A DNA stretch of 16,048 nt from Bryobacterales bacterium (GCA_003487005.1 DNFG01000323.1:1-16048); one strand, 5' to 3'; numbered from the stretch's first letter, positions 6,122 to 14,425 are shown. The notes: generated by a model from the sequence alone, not told the origin. Made by a program: numbers and translations.

Positions 6122-7730
6122 GCCGCGAGACCGAAGCCGGCGGGCAGATGACGGCGAGCAGTTCCCCCTTGACCGAGGCCGCGGACTTCGCCGGTTGAAC
6201 CGCGTTCGGCTGCGCGAACGTGTTGTGGGCGCGTGGATCTTCCGCGGCAAGGGTGACTGCCTCCACCGTGGAGGGTTGCGCTCCGTGCAGGCGGATGGTG
6301 ACCTCGGCGGCCTGTTTCATGTGCAGGTTCGACAGTGTGAGGGTCAGCGTCCGGCCCTTCAGCGACGCAGAACTGCTCAGGCGCGGCAGCAGGGCTGGCT
6401 GGCCGTTGCGCTTATAAGAAATCGAAGGCTCGACGGCTTCGGTGCGCAGCGCCTGACCGCCCTGGTGCGGCGAATACATTTCGAAAACGTGGTATGTCGG
6501 CGTGAGCGCAAACTTGTCCTCATGCGCGAAGAACAGCGACTGGAGACAGTTCACCAGTTGCGCGATGTTTGTCATGGCAACCTTTTCGGCATGGCGGTGG
6601 AAGATGTCGAAACTGAGTGCGGCGAGCACGGCATCGCGCATCGTGTTCTGCTGGCCGATCAGGGCTTCGGGGAAGGGTTCAGTTCCGGGCTTGTACCAGG
6701 AGCCCCACTCGTCGATGGCGAGTTTGACGCGATGTTGCGGGTCGGCTTCCCCCATCACCCCCCACTGGGAGCGGATGATGCTGTCCATGCTGTTGGCCTG
6801 ACTGAGAATCTCGTAGTATTGTTCCTCGTCAAACTGGACAGCATCCCCTTTGCCGTCGAACCAGTCGCGGGTCCGCCCGCCGCTGGCGTTCCAGGAGTAG
6901 TGATGGGCGCCCCAACCCCAGAGTTTGCCAAGTCCGGAGCGTCCGGCCTTCTCGAAGAACTTGCGGGTCCACTCGCGGCTGTCGCCATTTGGACCTGAAC
7001 CGATCAGGGCCAGGTCGACCCCGTAAGACGGCAGCCAGGCCGTGAACCGCCGGAACTCAACCGCGTACTCATCCGCCGAGAAGTTGCCCCCACAGCCCCA
7101 ACTTTCGTTGCCAACACCCCAATAACGAACCTTGAGCGGCGCGCGTTCACCGTCGGCTTCTCGCAAGCGGGCGAGCGTGGTGGACCCGGCCGGCGCATTG
7201 CAGTATTCGACCCAGCGCCAGAAGTCCTGCGCCGGAAGGCTGCGCAGATTGGCTGCCAGGTAGGGCTCCGCCCCAGCCGCGCGGCAGAAGCGAACGAACT
7301 CGACCGTGCCGAAATGGTTGGGGTCGAAGGTCTCCGGCCCATCGCGGCGCGCGTTCTTCGGCCATTCCCGGGAATCGACCCAGAAGTTCGTGCGGGTGGG
7401 ACGCTGCGCGTGAGGACCTGTGCCGTCGCGCCAGTCGTACTGATCGGCAAAACAGCCGCCCGGCCAGCGGATAACCGCCGGCTTGATGGCGCGGAGGGCG
7501 TCCAGCAGCGCCTTGCGGACCCCGCGTACATTGGCGATCTTCGACGATTCGCCCACCCAGATGCCGTCATAAACCACGGCGCCGAGATGCTCGACGAAAT
7601 GGCCGTAGATTTCGGGCGCAATGGTGGCAATCGGCTCGTTCACCATCACGTCGATTTGGGTGGTGGAACCCTGGCCGCGCAACGGCAATGCGAGTGCGGC
7701 GGCAGTGGAGAGAAAGGAGCGTCGGAGCAT
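6102..7730 (-). CDS. GH51-type alpha-L-arabinofuranosidase, predicted Tat-exported
   Basis: Alpha-L-arabinofuranosidases remove terminal arabinofuranose from plant hemicellulose and pectin side chains. The 542-residue protein shows family hallmarks: ATIAPEIYGHFVEHLG (35-50), VIRWPGGCFADQYDWRD (86-102), the acid/base Glu209 in WGVGNESWGCGG, WGAHHYSW (273-280) and the nucleophile Glu341 in LAIDEWGSWY, on a (beta/alpha)8 barrel, then a C-terminal beta domain ending SRLTVALR. The N terminus MLRRSFLSTAAALALPLRGQG is a twin-arginine signal peptide, so the folded enzyme is probably exported. I start at ATG 7730, where the signal peptide begins; the frame is open to 8246 but that part is antisense to the divergent gene. 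There is no ribosome binding site; a promoter at 7742-7771 puts transcription start near the ATG. Exact substrate (arabinan versus arabinoxylan) is not readable. Confidence 0.92.
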   Translation of the reverse strand: MLRRSFLSTAAALALPLRGQGSTTQIDVMVNEPIATIAPEIYGHFVEHLGAVVYDGIWVGESSKIANVRGVRKALLDALRAIKPAVIRWPGGCFADQYDWRDGTGPHAQRPTRTNFWVDSREWPKNARRDGPETFDPNHFGTVEFVRFCRAAGAEPYLAANLRSLPAQDFWRWVEYCNAPAGSTTLARLREADGERAPLKVRYWGVGNESWGCGGNFSADEYAVEFRRFTAWLPSYGVDLALIGSGPNGDSREWTRKFFEKAGRSGLGKLWGWGAHHYSWNASGGRTRDWFDGKGDAVQFDEEQYYEILSQANSMDSIIRSQWGVMGEADPQHRVKLAIDEWGSWYKPGTEPFPEALIGQQNTMRDAVLAALSFDIFHRHAEKVAMTNIAQLVNCLQSLFFAHEDKFALTPTYHVFEMYSPHQGGQALRTEAVEPSISYKRNGQPALLPRLSSSASLKGRTLTLTLSNLHMKQAAEVTIRLHGAQPSTVEAVTLAAEDPRAHNTFAQPNAVQPAKSAASVKGELLAVICPPASVSRLTVALR

Positions 7731-7741
7731 GATTGACGGGC

Positions 7742-7771
7742 ATCGTATCCGGGCACGGTTCGTCGCGTCAA
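7742..7771 (-). promoter_or_regulatory. Predicted promoter of the arabinofuranosidase gene, near-leaderless
   Basis: On the minus strand TTGACG (7771-7766, five of six) and TACGAT (7747-7742, four of six) are 18 bp apart. Transcription would begin near 7735, about five bases before the ATG at 7730, which agrees with the lack of a ribosome binding site. Confidence 0.45.
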
Positions 7772-7781
7772 CGGGCGGGGA

Positions 7782-7787
7782 TAGAAT
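7782..7787 (+). promoter_or_regulatory. Candidate -10 element of the LamG-like gene, possibly leaderless
   Basis: TAGAAT at 7782-7787 matches five of six -10 consensus bases. It ends nine bases before the ATG at 7797, so transcription would start within a few bases of the start codon. No convincing -35 lies 16-18 bp upstream. Confidence 0.35.
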
Positions 7788-7796
7788 GGGTGTGCC

Positions 7797-8411
7797 ATGC
7801 TCAGGCGTACTCTGTTGACCCTTCCCTTGCTGGCCGCGGGGCGTTTGCCGGCGGCCGACCGTTTGGAGGCCTTCGGGCACCGGTGGTCCGTCCCCCTGGG
7901 GGCCGACTGGCGCGTCACGCGCGAGGACGGCGAAGAAACGCTCGAGTTGATCACTGCGCGCCCGAAAGCCGATTCGCCACGCAAGCCATTCCAGTACGCC
8001 CTGCTCGAGGGCCCACCGCTCGAGAAGTTCACGATCGAATGCGAAATCCGCAAACAGACGCCGCGCGGGTCGCTGATCATCGTATACGCCTGGCGTGGTC
8101 CCTCCCACTTCAACTACGTTCACCTGAGCGACGATACCGGCAGCGAACAACCGGTCCACAACGGCATCTTCCACGTCTATGGCGGCGACCGCGTCCGGAT
8201 CAGCCCGGAGCAAGGGCCGTGCGCGCTGCCAACCGCGGGCTGGCACAAGGTGCGCGTGGTCTACGACGCTGCGGCGGGACTGGTGGAAACATGGGTCGAC
8301 GGCGAGTTGAACCCCTCGCTGCGCGGCTCGGATTTGAGCCTGGCCGCAGGCCGTGTCGGCCTCGGGTCGTTTTTCAACACAGGCGGCTTCAGGCGATTCC
8401 GGCTGAGCTGA
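7797..8411 (+). CDS. Secreted LamG/DUF1080-like concanavalin-A-fold protein
   Basis: A 204-residue protein with an N-terminal signal (MLRRTLLTLPLLAAGRLPA) that also has the paired arginines of a Tat signal. The mature part is predicted all-beta. It contains FTIECEIRKQTPRGSLIIVYAW, HFNYVHLSD, GWHKVRVVYDAAAGLVETWVDGE and AGRVGLGSFFNTGGFRRFRL. This succession (strand, then W-HxVRV, then W-DG-, then GxVGLG) is characteristic of LamG/DUF1080-type jelly-roll domains that bind or cleave sugars; the PF06439 group includes 3-keto-disaccharide hydrolases. No catalytic residues can be assigned, so carbohydrate binding or a hydrolase role are both possible. It is divergent from the arabinofuranosidase gene with only 66 bp between starts, suggesting joint control in plant polysaccharide use. 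Confidence 0.75.
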   Translation: MLRRTLLTLPLLAAGRLPAADRLEAFGHRWSVPLGADWRVTREDGEETLELITARPKADSPRKPFQYALLEGPPLEKFTIECEIRKQTPRGSLIIVYAWRGPSHFNYVHLSDDTGSEQPVHNGIFHVYGGDRVRISPEQGPCALPTAGWHKVRVVYDAAAGLVETWVDGELNPSLRGSDLSLAAGRVGLGSFFNTGGFRRFRLS

Positions 8412-8429
8412 CGCCCGAGCCGGACGGCA

Positions 8430-9275
8430 TCAAGGCCTGGAGGCGACGACGCCCGGCGATTCGCTGTGCCATTCAACCAGCGATGCGGTTGGCAGCGAGG
8501 TGAAGGCGCCACCGGGATGGAAGCGCAGGCCCATCGCAGCCATCAGTTCTCCCGTGGACCGGAACTCAATCACGCCTCGGCGTCCGGCGAGCGCGGGAAA
8601 TTTGGCGCTCAGTGCAAAGGCCTCCTGCCCAAATGCGGGAACGTAGAAGGAGGCCGAGCCGATGGGGACGCCCGAGTCGTCCCAGTATTGGGCCTCGATC
8701 CGCGTCGGGGTCGAGGTCATACCGCCGCTGCTGTCGATCCCGGGTACGGTGAGCGCGATCCCGGTCTGGTAGCCGCCGGTGTTGTCGAAGGGAATGCGGA
8801 AACGCCGCTCGGTGATCGGGCTTAGGGGCACGGAGGCCTCGAACGGAGGCCGCCCTTCGACCGTCTGCCGGAAGACGACAATGCCGCTTACTGCGCGCTC
8901 GTTGCCGAACGGCGCGAAGCCAGCCAGCAGGGCATAGCCTTGTTGGATGTTGGCCGAAGGGACGGTCTCGATCGAGATGGCGCCGTTCGCCGGGATAGTG
9001 TAGTCCAACAGCGAAACGGGCCCGTCAATGCCCGTGAATTCGAGGAAGAGTTCGTCACCTTGCGTGTCGCTGAAGAGTACGGAACCGCGGGCGGGCGCGG
9101 ACTCCATGTTCATCAGCGTAATCCGCGTCGTCCAGGAACCGCCGGAAACAACATGCGGGAAGATGATGTCGAAAAAGGGCTCCACGATCGCCTGCGGGCG
9201 GCTCCCAGGGTGAAACTGCGCCGCAGCCGGGGACATGGCGAAAATCAGAAGTGCAATCACGGGCCGGATGATCAT
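8430..9275 (-). CDS. Secreted protein of unknown function with two repeated beta-sandwich-like domains
   Basis: I do not recognise a named family. The 281-residue product has a clear Sec signal peptide (MIIRPVIALLIFAMSPAAAQ, cleavage after about residue 20) and is exported, with no membrane anchor or sorting signal at the C terminus. The rest looks like two similar all-beta units, about 37-152 and 158-264. Each has a GG-x-T-x-I-x-L opening strand, an acidic D-x-G turn, a strand ending IPA-x-G (94-98) or VPA-x-G (212-216), and a closing pair: VSGIVVFRQT...PFEASVPL and RGVIEFRST...AFTSLPTA. Ig-like or CARDB-like folds are plausible. The start at ATG 9275 is supported by AAAGGA (9288-9283) seven nt before it and an extended -10 further up. 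It ends 18 bp from the convergent LamG-like gene. Confidence 0.72.
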   Translation of the reverse strand: MIIRPVIALLIFAMSPAAAQFHPGSRPQAIVEPFFDIIFPHVVSGGSWTTRITLMNMESAPARGSVLFSDTQGDELFLEFTGIDGPVSLLDYTIPANGAISIETVPSANIQQGYALLAGFAPFGNERAVSGIVVFRQTVEGRPPFEASVPLSPITERRFRIPFDNTGGYQTGIALTVPGIDSSGGMTSTPTRIEAQYWDDSGVPIGSASFYVPAFGQEAFALSAKFPALAGRRGVIEFRSTGELMAAMGLRFHPGGAFTSLPTASLVEWHSESPGVVASRP

Positions 9276-9305
9276 AGCCGGGTCCTTTCTTGGGAAAGTG
9301 GCTGT

Positions 9306-9314
9306 AGTTTATCA
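9306..9314 (-). promoter_or_regulatory. Extended -10 promoter of the secreted two-domain protein
   Basis: On the minus strand TG-A-TAAACT spans 9314-9306, an extended -10 element (TGn plus a four-of-six hexamer). A weak TCTGAT lies 16 bp further upstream of the hexamer. Transcription would begin near 9299, giving a leader of about 24 nt with AAAGGA in it. This separates the gene from the alanine racemase operon ending at 9375. Confidence 0.4.
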
Positions 9315-9374
9315 CGAGTTCGCGACAATCAGACCCGGTTATATCACCGCCGTGAGAAGAGGCTCCACCCCCAA

Positions 9375-10505
9375 TCAGTAGTAGACTCTCTTCACCCGCT
9401 GCCCGATCCCGCAGAGAATGCTGTAGCTGATCGTGCCCGCCGTGCGGGCTATCTGCTGCACGTCCAACGACACAGCGCCCTCGGCGCCGACCAGTGTCAC
9501 CGGATCCCCCGGGCCCAGCGGCGGGCAATCGGTGATGTCAATGGACGTCAAATCCATCGAAATCGCCCCCAAAATCGGCACCAACGTGCCGTTGGCGATG
9601 ACTTTTCCCTTGTTGGATAACCGGTGATGCAGACCGTCCGCGTAACCGACGGCCACCACCGCCATCCGCGTGGGCCGCTCGCACCGGTGCATCGCTCCAT
9701 AGCCAACCAGCGCGCCGGCCGGCAGATCCTTCACCTCCAGGATCCGCGCCTTCCAGTTCATCGCCGGCTTCACGTCCACCACCGGCGGCGGCGCGCCGCC
9801 TCGCACCGGGCTGACATATCCGTAGATGGCGTGGCCGGGCCGGACCATGTTGCCCCACGCCTCCCGCCGCCCGTACGCGACGGGGATGCTGCTCGACAGA
9901 TGGACGAACTTCGGGTCAATGCCCGCCGCGGTGAACGCTTCACGCACGGCGAGAAAGGCGCGTACCTGATCCGCCGTCTGCGATGACGCGTAGTTGCCCG
10001 AAGAGGCGAAGTGGGTCATCAGCCCTTCGAGGCGCGCACCGGTGGCGGCGAGGACGCCCTCAACCAGCGCTGCTGGTGCCTCCCGAACCCCCAGGCGGCT
10101 CATTCCGGTGTCCACGGCCAGGTGGTAGCGCAGTGGGCGGCCCAGCGCGGCGCCCATCCGGTGGTAATCCGCGAGTTGGGGCAGGGAATGGATGCAGGGC
10201 GTCAGGTCGTAGTCGATCAGGGCAGGCCGCTCGAAGGGAAGGAAGTCGCCCATAACCAGAATGTTGGTCGTGACCCCTCCCTGGCGGAGTACAACACCCT
10301 CCTCGACATTGCTGACCGCGAGCCAGCGAGCGCCTTCGTGCTGTAGCACGCGGCCCACTTCAACAGACCCGTGGCGGTACGCGTCAGCCTTCACCACCGG
10401 CATCACTTCAACACCCGGTCCGACCGCCGCGCACACGGCATTGTAATTGGCCGCCAGTTGGGCGCGCGATACTTCCATCCAACAGCGATAGGTAATGGGA
10501 ACCAT
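9375..10505 (-). CDS. alr: Alanine racemase
   Basis: This is a PLP enzyme that interconverts L- and D-alanine and supplies D-alanine for peptidoglycan. The 376-residue protein has the PLP lysine Lys39 in VVKADAYRHG, catalytic Tyr269 in VGYGAMHRC, MVRPGHAIYGY (220-230), VGYADG, GAISMDLTSIDIT and the closing GTISYSILCGIGQRVKR, so both active-site bases and the substrate loop are present. The usual motif is AYGHG; here the Gly is Arg. The start ATG at 10505 puts the N terminus at the normal distance from Lys39. It begins 6 bp after the stop of the glycosyltransferase gene, with GAGG in that gene's last codons as ribosome binding site. It is the last gene of the block. Which cell-wall or surface step needs the extra linkage to glycan genes is not clear. 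Confidence 0.95.
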   Translation of the reverse strand: MVPITYRCWMEVSRAQLAANYNAVCAAVGPGVEVMPVVKADAYRHGSVEVGRVLQHEGARWLAVSNVEEGVVLRQGGVTTNILVMGDFLPFERPALIDYDLTPCIHSLPQLADYHRMGAALGRPLRYHLAVDTGMSRLGVREAPAALVEGVLAATGARLEGLMTHFASSGNYASSQTADQVRAFLAVREAFTAAGIDPKFVHLSSSIPVAYGRREAWGNMVRPGHAIYGYVSPVRGGAPPPVVDVKPAMNWKARILEVKDLPAGALVGYGAMHRCERPTRMAVVAVGYADGLHHRLSNKGKVIANGTLVPILGAISMDLTSIDITDCPPLGPGDPVTLVGAEGAVSLDVQQIARTAGTISYSILCGIGQRVKRVYY

Positions 10506-10511
10506 GAATCT

Positions 10512-11609
10512 CTATCCTCGCGATTCGTGAAGCCGGCGGAGCAGCGCCTCGTAAGCATTCGTCACGGCATTCCAACTGTAGCGGGTCCGCACACGTTCGA
10601 TCGCCGCGGCGCGCAGTCGTTCGCGCTGATCTTCCGTCATCGCCAATACTCCGCGCAGCAGGTGGGCCAGATCTTCTTCGTCCGTGAATGCAAGACCTGC
10701 TCCCCCGGCCACCTCTTCATTCTCGGCAGTGCGCAGGTACAGCACGAGCGCTCCACGGCCCATCGCTTCGATCAATGCCGGATGCGTGCCACCCACCTCG
10801 GTGGCGTGGATATAGGCGAACGAATTGGCCTGAAGCTCGTTATACCCGTCGCCATAAATCGCGCCGGGCAGCACCACTCGTGGGTCGAGTGTGTCCCGAA
10901 CCTGGCGGATGTACTCCGCCGCGTAAGGCGCGTCCCCCACCAGGGCCAGCCGCAAATCCGTTGCGACCCGCTCAAACGCCCGCCGGACCAGCAGCGGATT
11001 GTTCTCAGGTTCGAATCTTGTCACGTAGAGGAAATACCGGCGGCGAGCCAGCCCCAATTGCTCCAGGATCGCCCCCGGCGCTATCTGGCCCATCGGGGCC
11101 CCATACGGGATGAATGTGGACGCCGCCTTCCACTGTTCGTGGTAGTAGTCCTGAATGCGCTGCGCATCCGTGATGATCTCCGTCGGGCAGAACGTGGACA
11201 GCCACTCCGAGAGGTAATACCAGGCGCGCGCCGCCCGGTTCCACTTCTTCCGCTTGCGTTCAAGCCCGTCCACGTTGAGCGCCACCGGCATCCCGCGCAG
11301 GCGGGGCATCCAGGTGAAAATCGCGTTCGCGCCATTGCAGTACAAGGCCACGTCCACCGGGTGGCGCAGCAAATGGAGCGTGGACGTGAACGTGTGGGCC
11401 AGCGTCTCGAGGTACTTGTGGCGGACCGGCGGCAGATGCACGAGGTTCACGCCGCGGTACTCAGGTTCCACGAACGCGTCCCGGCAGTACACCGTCACTT
11501 CGTGGCCGCGTTCGACGAGGCGCGTCGAGAGTTCTTCGGCAAACGTCTCGAACCCGCCATACCGCGCGGGGATTCCTCGAGTGCCGAGCAGCGCGATTCG
11601 GAGTCTCAA
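10512..11609 (-). CDS. GT4 glycosyltransferase with DUF1972 N terminus (rhamnosyltransferase-like)
   Basis: A GT-B fold retaining glycosyltransferase of 365 residues. MRLRIALLGTRGIPARYGGFETFAEEL at the N terminus is the DUF1972 signature, found in cytoplasmic rhamnosyltransferases such as Cps2T of pneumococcal capsule synthesis. RRRYFLYVTRFEPENNP starts the C-terminal Rossmann domain, and IHATEVGGTHPALIEAMGRG (the E...E nucleotide-sugar motif) is intact. I set the start at TTG 11609: its last two bases begin the stop of the hydrolase gene (TTGA), GGAAGG lies 7 nt upstream (11622-11617), and the DUF1972 motif begins at once. An upstream extension to 11684 is an artefact. Acceptor and donor are inferred; UDP- or dTDP-sugars are typical. 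Context makes it part of polysaccharide assembly. Confidence 0.91.
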   Translation of the reverse strand: MRLRIALLGTRGIPARYGGFETFAEELSTRLVERGHEVTVYCRDAFVEPEYRGVNLVHLPPVRHKYLETLAHTFTSTLHLLRHPVDVALYCNGANAIFTWMPRLRGMPVALNVDGLERKRKKWNRAARAWYYLSEWLSTFCPTEIITDAQRIQDYYHEQWKAASTFIPYGAPMGQIAPGAILEQLGLARRRYFLYVTRFEPENNPLLVRRAFERVATDLRLALVGDAPYAAEYIRQVRDTLDPRVVLPGAIYGDGYNELQANSFAYIHATEVGGTHPALIEAMGRGALVLYLRTAENEEVAGGAGLAFTDEEDLAHLLRGVLAMTEDQRERLRAAAIERVRTRYSWNAVTNAYEALLRRLHESRG

Positions 11610-14425
11610 GCCAGCACCTTCCACAGCACCGGCCCGGCAAGGCCACTCAGCGGCAGCGGCGAGAACGTGAGATCCCGCTTCCACCCAGTCAACTGCCGCT
11701 CCGTCTCCGGCCGGGCGGCGCCGTAGTAAAGGCGCAGATCTTCGTTGAGCCCCGGCGGACTCTCGAGGCTCTGAACGTGCGCCAGCAGCGTATTTCGCAC
11801 TCGGATTTCGAGCTCATTCCGCCCCCGCCGGAGCAGGCGGCGGGGCACTTCAAAACGAAACGGGCGCATCCAGCGCACTCCCAGCGGTTGCCCGTTCACA
11901 AACGCCTCCGCCGTGCAGCCCACTTCACCCAGGTCGAGCAACGCATCGCGCCTCGGGACGTCGATGCTCTGCCGGTAAACCCCCTCCCCAGAGAAGTGAC
12001 GTAACGCGGGATCTTCATTCCAGGGAGTCAACGCCGCGGCTTCAAACTCCGCCCGCGGAAAACGAACACCCGCCACCTCCAACCGCCACGGTCCACTCAG
12101 TTCGCGCTCCATCCGGATCTTCCGCGCACCCGGAGTCCGGCGTTGCCGCTGGCCGGAGAACAGGACAAACACCGACTCGCCGGGCTCGAGCGCTAATTCC
12201 AGTTCCGGCGCCTGCCCGCCACCACTTGTCCCCCCCGTCATCGCGTCCCACAGTTCAGCCCGCCGCCCCGAGCGCACCCGGAAGCCGGCGCGCCCCACGA
12301 AGGCGTCCGCACCCAGGTTGGTGACGAAGAACAGGTCCATTCCATCCACCTGCCGGTGTTGAAAGGTAACACCCTCCGGGGCCCGGAACTGCGGCTCCAC
12401 CACTTCGCCCAACCATTTGAGCAGCGCGGTCCGCCCCCGGTCGAGCGGAGGCAACGGCTGATATGGTTGCTCTTGTGGCGAAAAGCTGTTCGGCTTCCAG
12501 CCGTAGTCTATCCGGTGAAAACGGCGCGCCACGCGATCAATCACCGCCTCCTCGTGAATACCTTGCGTGCCGGCCGCCCGGATGGGTTGCACATCCAACG
12601 CCACCACCTGCCCTCCGGCATCCAGGAATCTCTCAAGAGCCAGACAAGTCGCCAGGGGCAGCGTGTGAACCGCCGCGAGAACCACAACCCGGTACGCGTG
12701 CCCGTTGATCCAAACCCTGCCGTCCCGGAATTCGGCCCCGTTCTGCAGGAGATCGTCATTCACTACGTCATAGTCGTAGCCGTGCGTCAGCAGCAAGCGC
12801 GGCACATCGCCATACTTCATCACCCGCTGCTCTATATTGAAAATCGCCCGTTCGCTCCACACCTGCGCTTGCGGGGAGTACAACAGCACGTCCGCAACGA
12901 ACCGGCCCTGGCGCAAAAGCCACGACGCCCGGGCGATGTATTCCGCCAGATGCCGGTAGTGGGGCCACCACGGCATCCACGGCTGAATCCGTTCACAGGC
13001 GAAGAAATCGCGGGTCGGCGCCACTTCCGGCTCGGGCGTGAATAGCCAGCCATGATTCCAGATCTGCGTCACGCCGTCGCGCAGGAATGCGTCGGACGCA
13101 ATCTTCATCTCCTCCAGCGTGGCCCGGTAGCGCTCGCGGTGCAGAAACGTATAGGCCTCGGCCGACACCACGGAACGGCCCGCGAACCGTGCGCCCGAGG
13201 CCGTCGCCTTCCGGGGATCCGCCACCGTTTCGTACCGCGCCGTCGTGACTTCGGTATCCGCCTGGTGTGCGCGTCCGGCCCCCGCGACAATCTCCGCATT
13301 AAAGCGATAGTGCGGCTGCATCCGGCCCTTCACACCCAGCCGCTCGCAGGCCTCAAGAAACGGGTCGTAACAAAACTCCAGCGCGAGTTGATGCAGCACC
13401 TCGTTCACGTCGTAACGCACGCGCGGCGTCAGCGGACCAATGTCGAACCACAGCGCGGGCAGGTATGGCTTCAGGTCATAGCCTTTTCGCCGCTCGAACT
13501 CCGCCAAAGTCGAGTTACTCCACAACAGCGTGTCCCGCAGCGGCACCACTTCAAAACTGTCGGAAAAGATCGACTCGATGGTGGACCCAAGCCACGGCTT
13601 GAACTCCCGGCCGAACTGCTCACTGATGGGCGCGAGATAGCGCTCCATGGCTTCCCGGCTGAGATGGTCCACCACGAAACTGCGGGGATTGTCGAGATCC
13701 TGCGACGCGTTCTGCTGGCCGGTATACCGCAGGCGGAACGCCATCAGGCGGAAGTGACCGTGCTCCATCAGCCAGCGGCCTGCCTCGCCGCGGAAATCGT
13801 GGGTCAGATCCACCAGGGAATCCGGATCGAGCGCATCGCCCACGGTCAACCGCCCGCCAATCACTGCCACCACTGCGTCCTGATCCGCGGGTTTGCCTTC
13901 CACGTCGGTTAGATAGGCGTAGAGACCGGTTGTGGGCGTGCCCGCGTCCTTGAACCGCGGCAGCGGACCTTCGTAAGAAAAGGGGCCGGTGAAATCCTCC
14001 CAGCATACCGCCAGCACCTTGCTGCGATCGGAGGGCGCCACCCAGGGTCCGCCGAAATCCCAGCCGGGCGCGAAGGTCAGCGCCACCCCCAGATCCAGCC
14101 GTTGCGCCTCGCGCAGAACATGGCGGACGGCTTCAAACCAGGCAGGCGAAAGGTAGTCGATGTTGCCCTTTTCGTAGAAGCGCCAGACCACCGTCACCTC
14201 GAAGCCGCCCAGCCCCGCCCGCTTCATCTCTTCGAGATCGCGCGTCAATAAGGTCGGCGTCACCGCGCTGCCCGGCCACCACCAGCGGGTGTGGGGTTTG
14301 GCGCTCCGGGGAGGGTTCCGGAAGCCGCCCAGGAGTTGCGCGCGGGTGGACTGAGCCTGCAGTCGCGGAACAAGAGCGAAGCCGGCGGCGGAAGTCAGCC
14401 AGGCGCGCCGGGACAGGTCGAACAT
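11606..14425 (-). CDS. GH106-like alpha-L-rhamnosidase, predicted Tat-exported
   Basis: GH106 enzymes release terminal alpha-L-rhamnose from polysaccharides such as rhamnogalacturonan. The 939-residue protein starts with a twin-arginine signal (MFDLSRRAWLTSAAGFALVPRLQAQ). It then has the family's barrel opening: TRWWWPGSAVTPTLLTRDLE, EMKRAGLGGFEVTVVWR, LGVALTFAPGWDFGG. Later parts are STIESIFSDSFEV, a region with VVSAEAYTFLH, and a C-terminal galactose-binding-like domain (EGVYRQSIDVPRRDALLDLGEV, AFVNGQPLGVRWMRPFRFEV, GRNELEIRVRNTLLA). Catalytic glutamates are probably among those named, but I cannot fix which. I start at ATG 14425, where the signal begins, 13 bp after the GT2 stop; GGAAAG is inside that gene, rather far away. 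It ends overlapping the GT4 start. Similar GH families (GH2, GH78) fit less well. Substrate is inference. Confidence 0.82.
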   Translation of the reverse strand: MFDLSRRAWLTSAAGFALVPRLQAQSTRAQLLGGFRNPPRSAKPHTRWWWPGSAVTPTLLTRDLEEMKRAGLGGFEVTVVWRFYEKGNIDYLSPAWFEAVRHVLREAQRLDLGVALTFAPGWDFGGPWVAPSDRSKVLAVCWEDFTGPFSYEGPLPRFKDAGTPTTGLYAYLTDVEGKPADQDAVVAVIGGRLTVGDALDPDSLVDLTHDFRGEAGRWLMEHGHFRLMAFRLRYTGQQNASQDLDNPRSFVVDHLSREAMERYLAPISEQFGREFKPWLGSTIESIFSDSFEVVPLRDTLLWSNSTLAEFERRKGYDLKPYLPALWFDIGPLTPRVRYDVNEVLHQLALEFCYDPFLEACERLGVKGRMQPHYRFNAEIVAGAGRAHQADTEVTTARYETVADPRKATASGARFAGRSVVSAEAYTFLHRERYRATLEEMKIASDAFLRDGVTQIWNHGWLFTPEPEVAPTRDFFACERIQPWMPWWPHYRHLAEYIARASWLLRQGRFVADVLLYSPQAQVWSERAIFNIEQRVMKYGDVPRLLLTHGYDYDVVNDDLLQNGAEFRDGRVWINGHAYRVVVLAAVHTLPLATCLALERFLDAGGQVVALDVQPIRAAGTQGIHEEAVIDRVARRFHRIDYGWKPNSFSPQEQPYQPLPPLDRGRTALLKWLGEVVEPQFRAPEGVTFQHRQVDGMDLFFVTNLGADAFVGRAGFRVRSGRRAELWDAMTGGTSGGGQAPELELALEPGESVFVLFSGQRQRRTPGARKIRMERELSGPWRLEVAGVRFPRAEFEAAALTPWNEDPALRHFSGEGVYRQSIDVPRRDALLDLGEVGCTAEAFVNGQPLGVRWMRPFRFEVPRRLLRRGRNELEIRVRNTLLAHVQSLESPPGLNEDLRLYYGAARPETERQLTGWKRDLTFSPLPLSGLAGPVLWKVLA

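Noticed and set aside
7731..8246. N-terminal extension of the arabinofuranosidase
   Set aside because: It runs antisense through the LamG-like gene, and the Tat signal peptide begins exactly at ATG 7730.
10371..11726. Long plus-strand frame across alr and the GT4 gene
   Set aside because: Antisense shadow rich in Arg, His and Pro; both opposite-strand genes have intact family motifs.
13052..13912. Plus-strand frame inside the rhamnosidase gene
   Set aside because: Antisense shadow, no ribosome binding site, no family signature, and the opposite strand is conserved.
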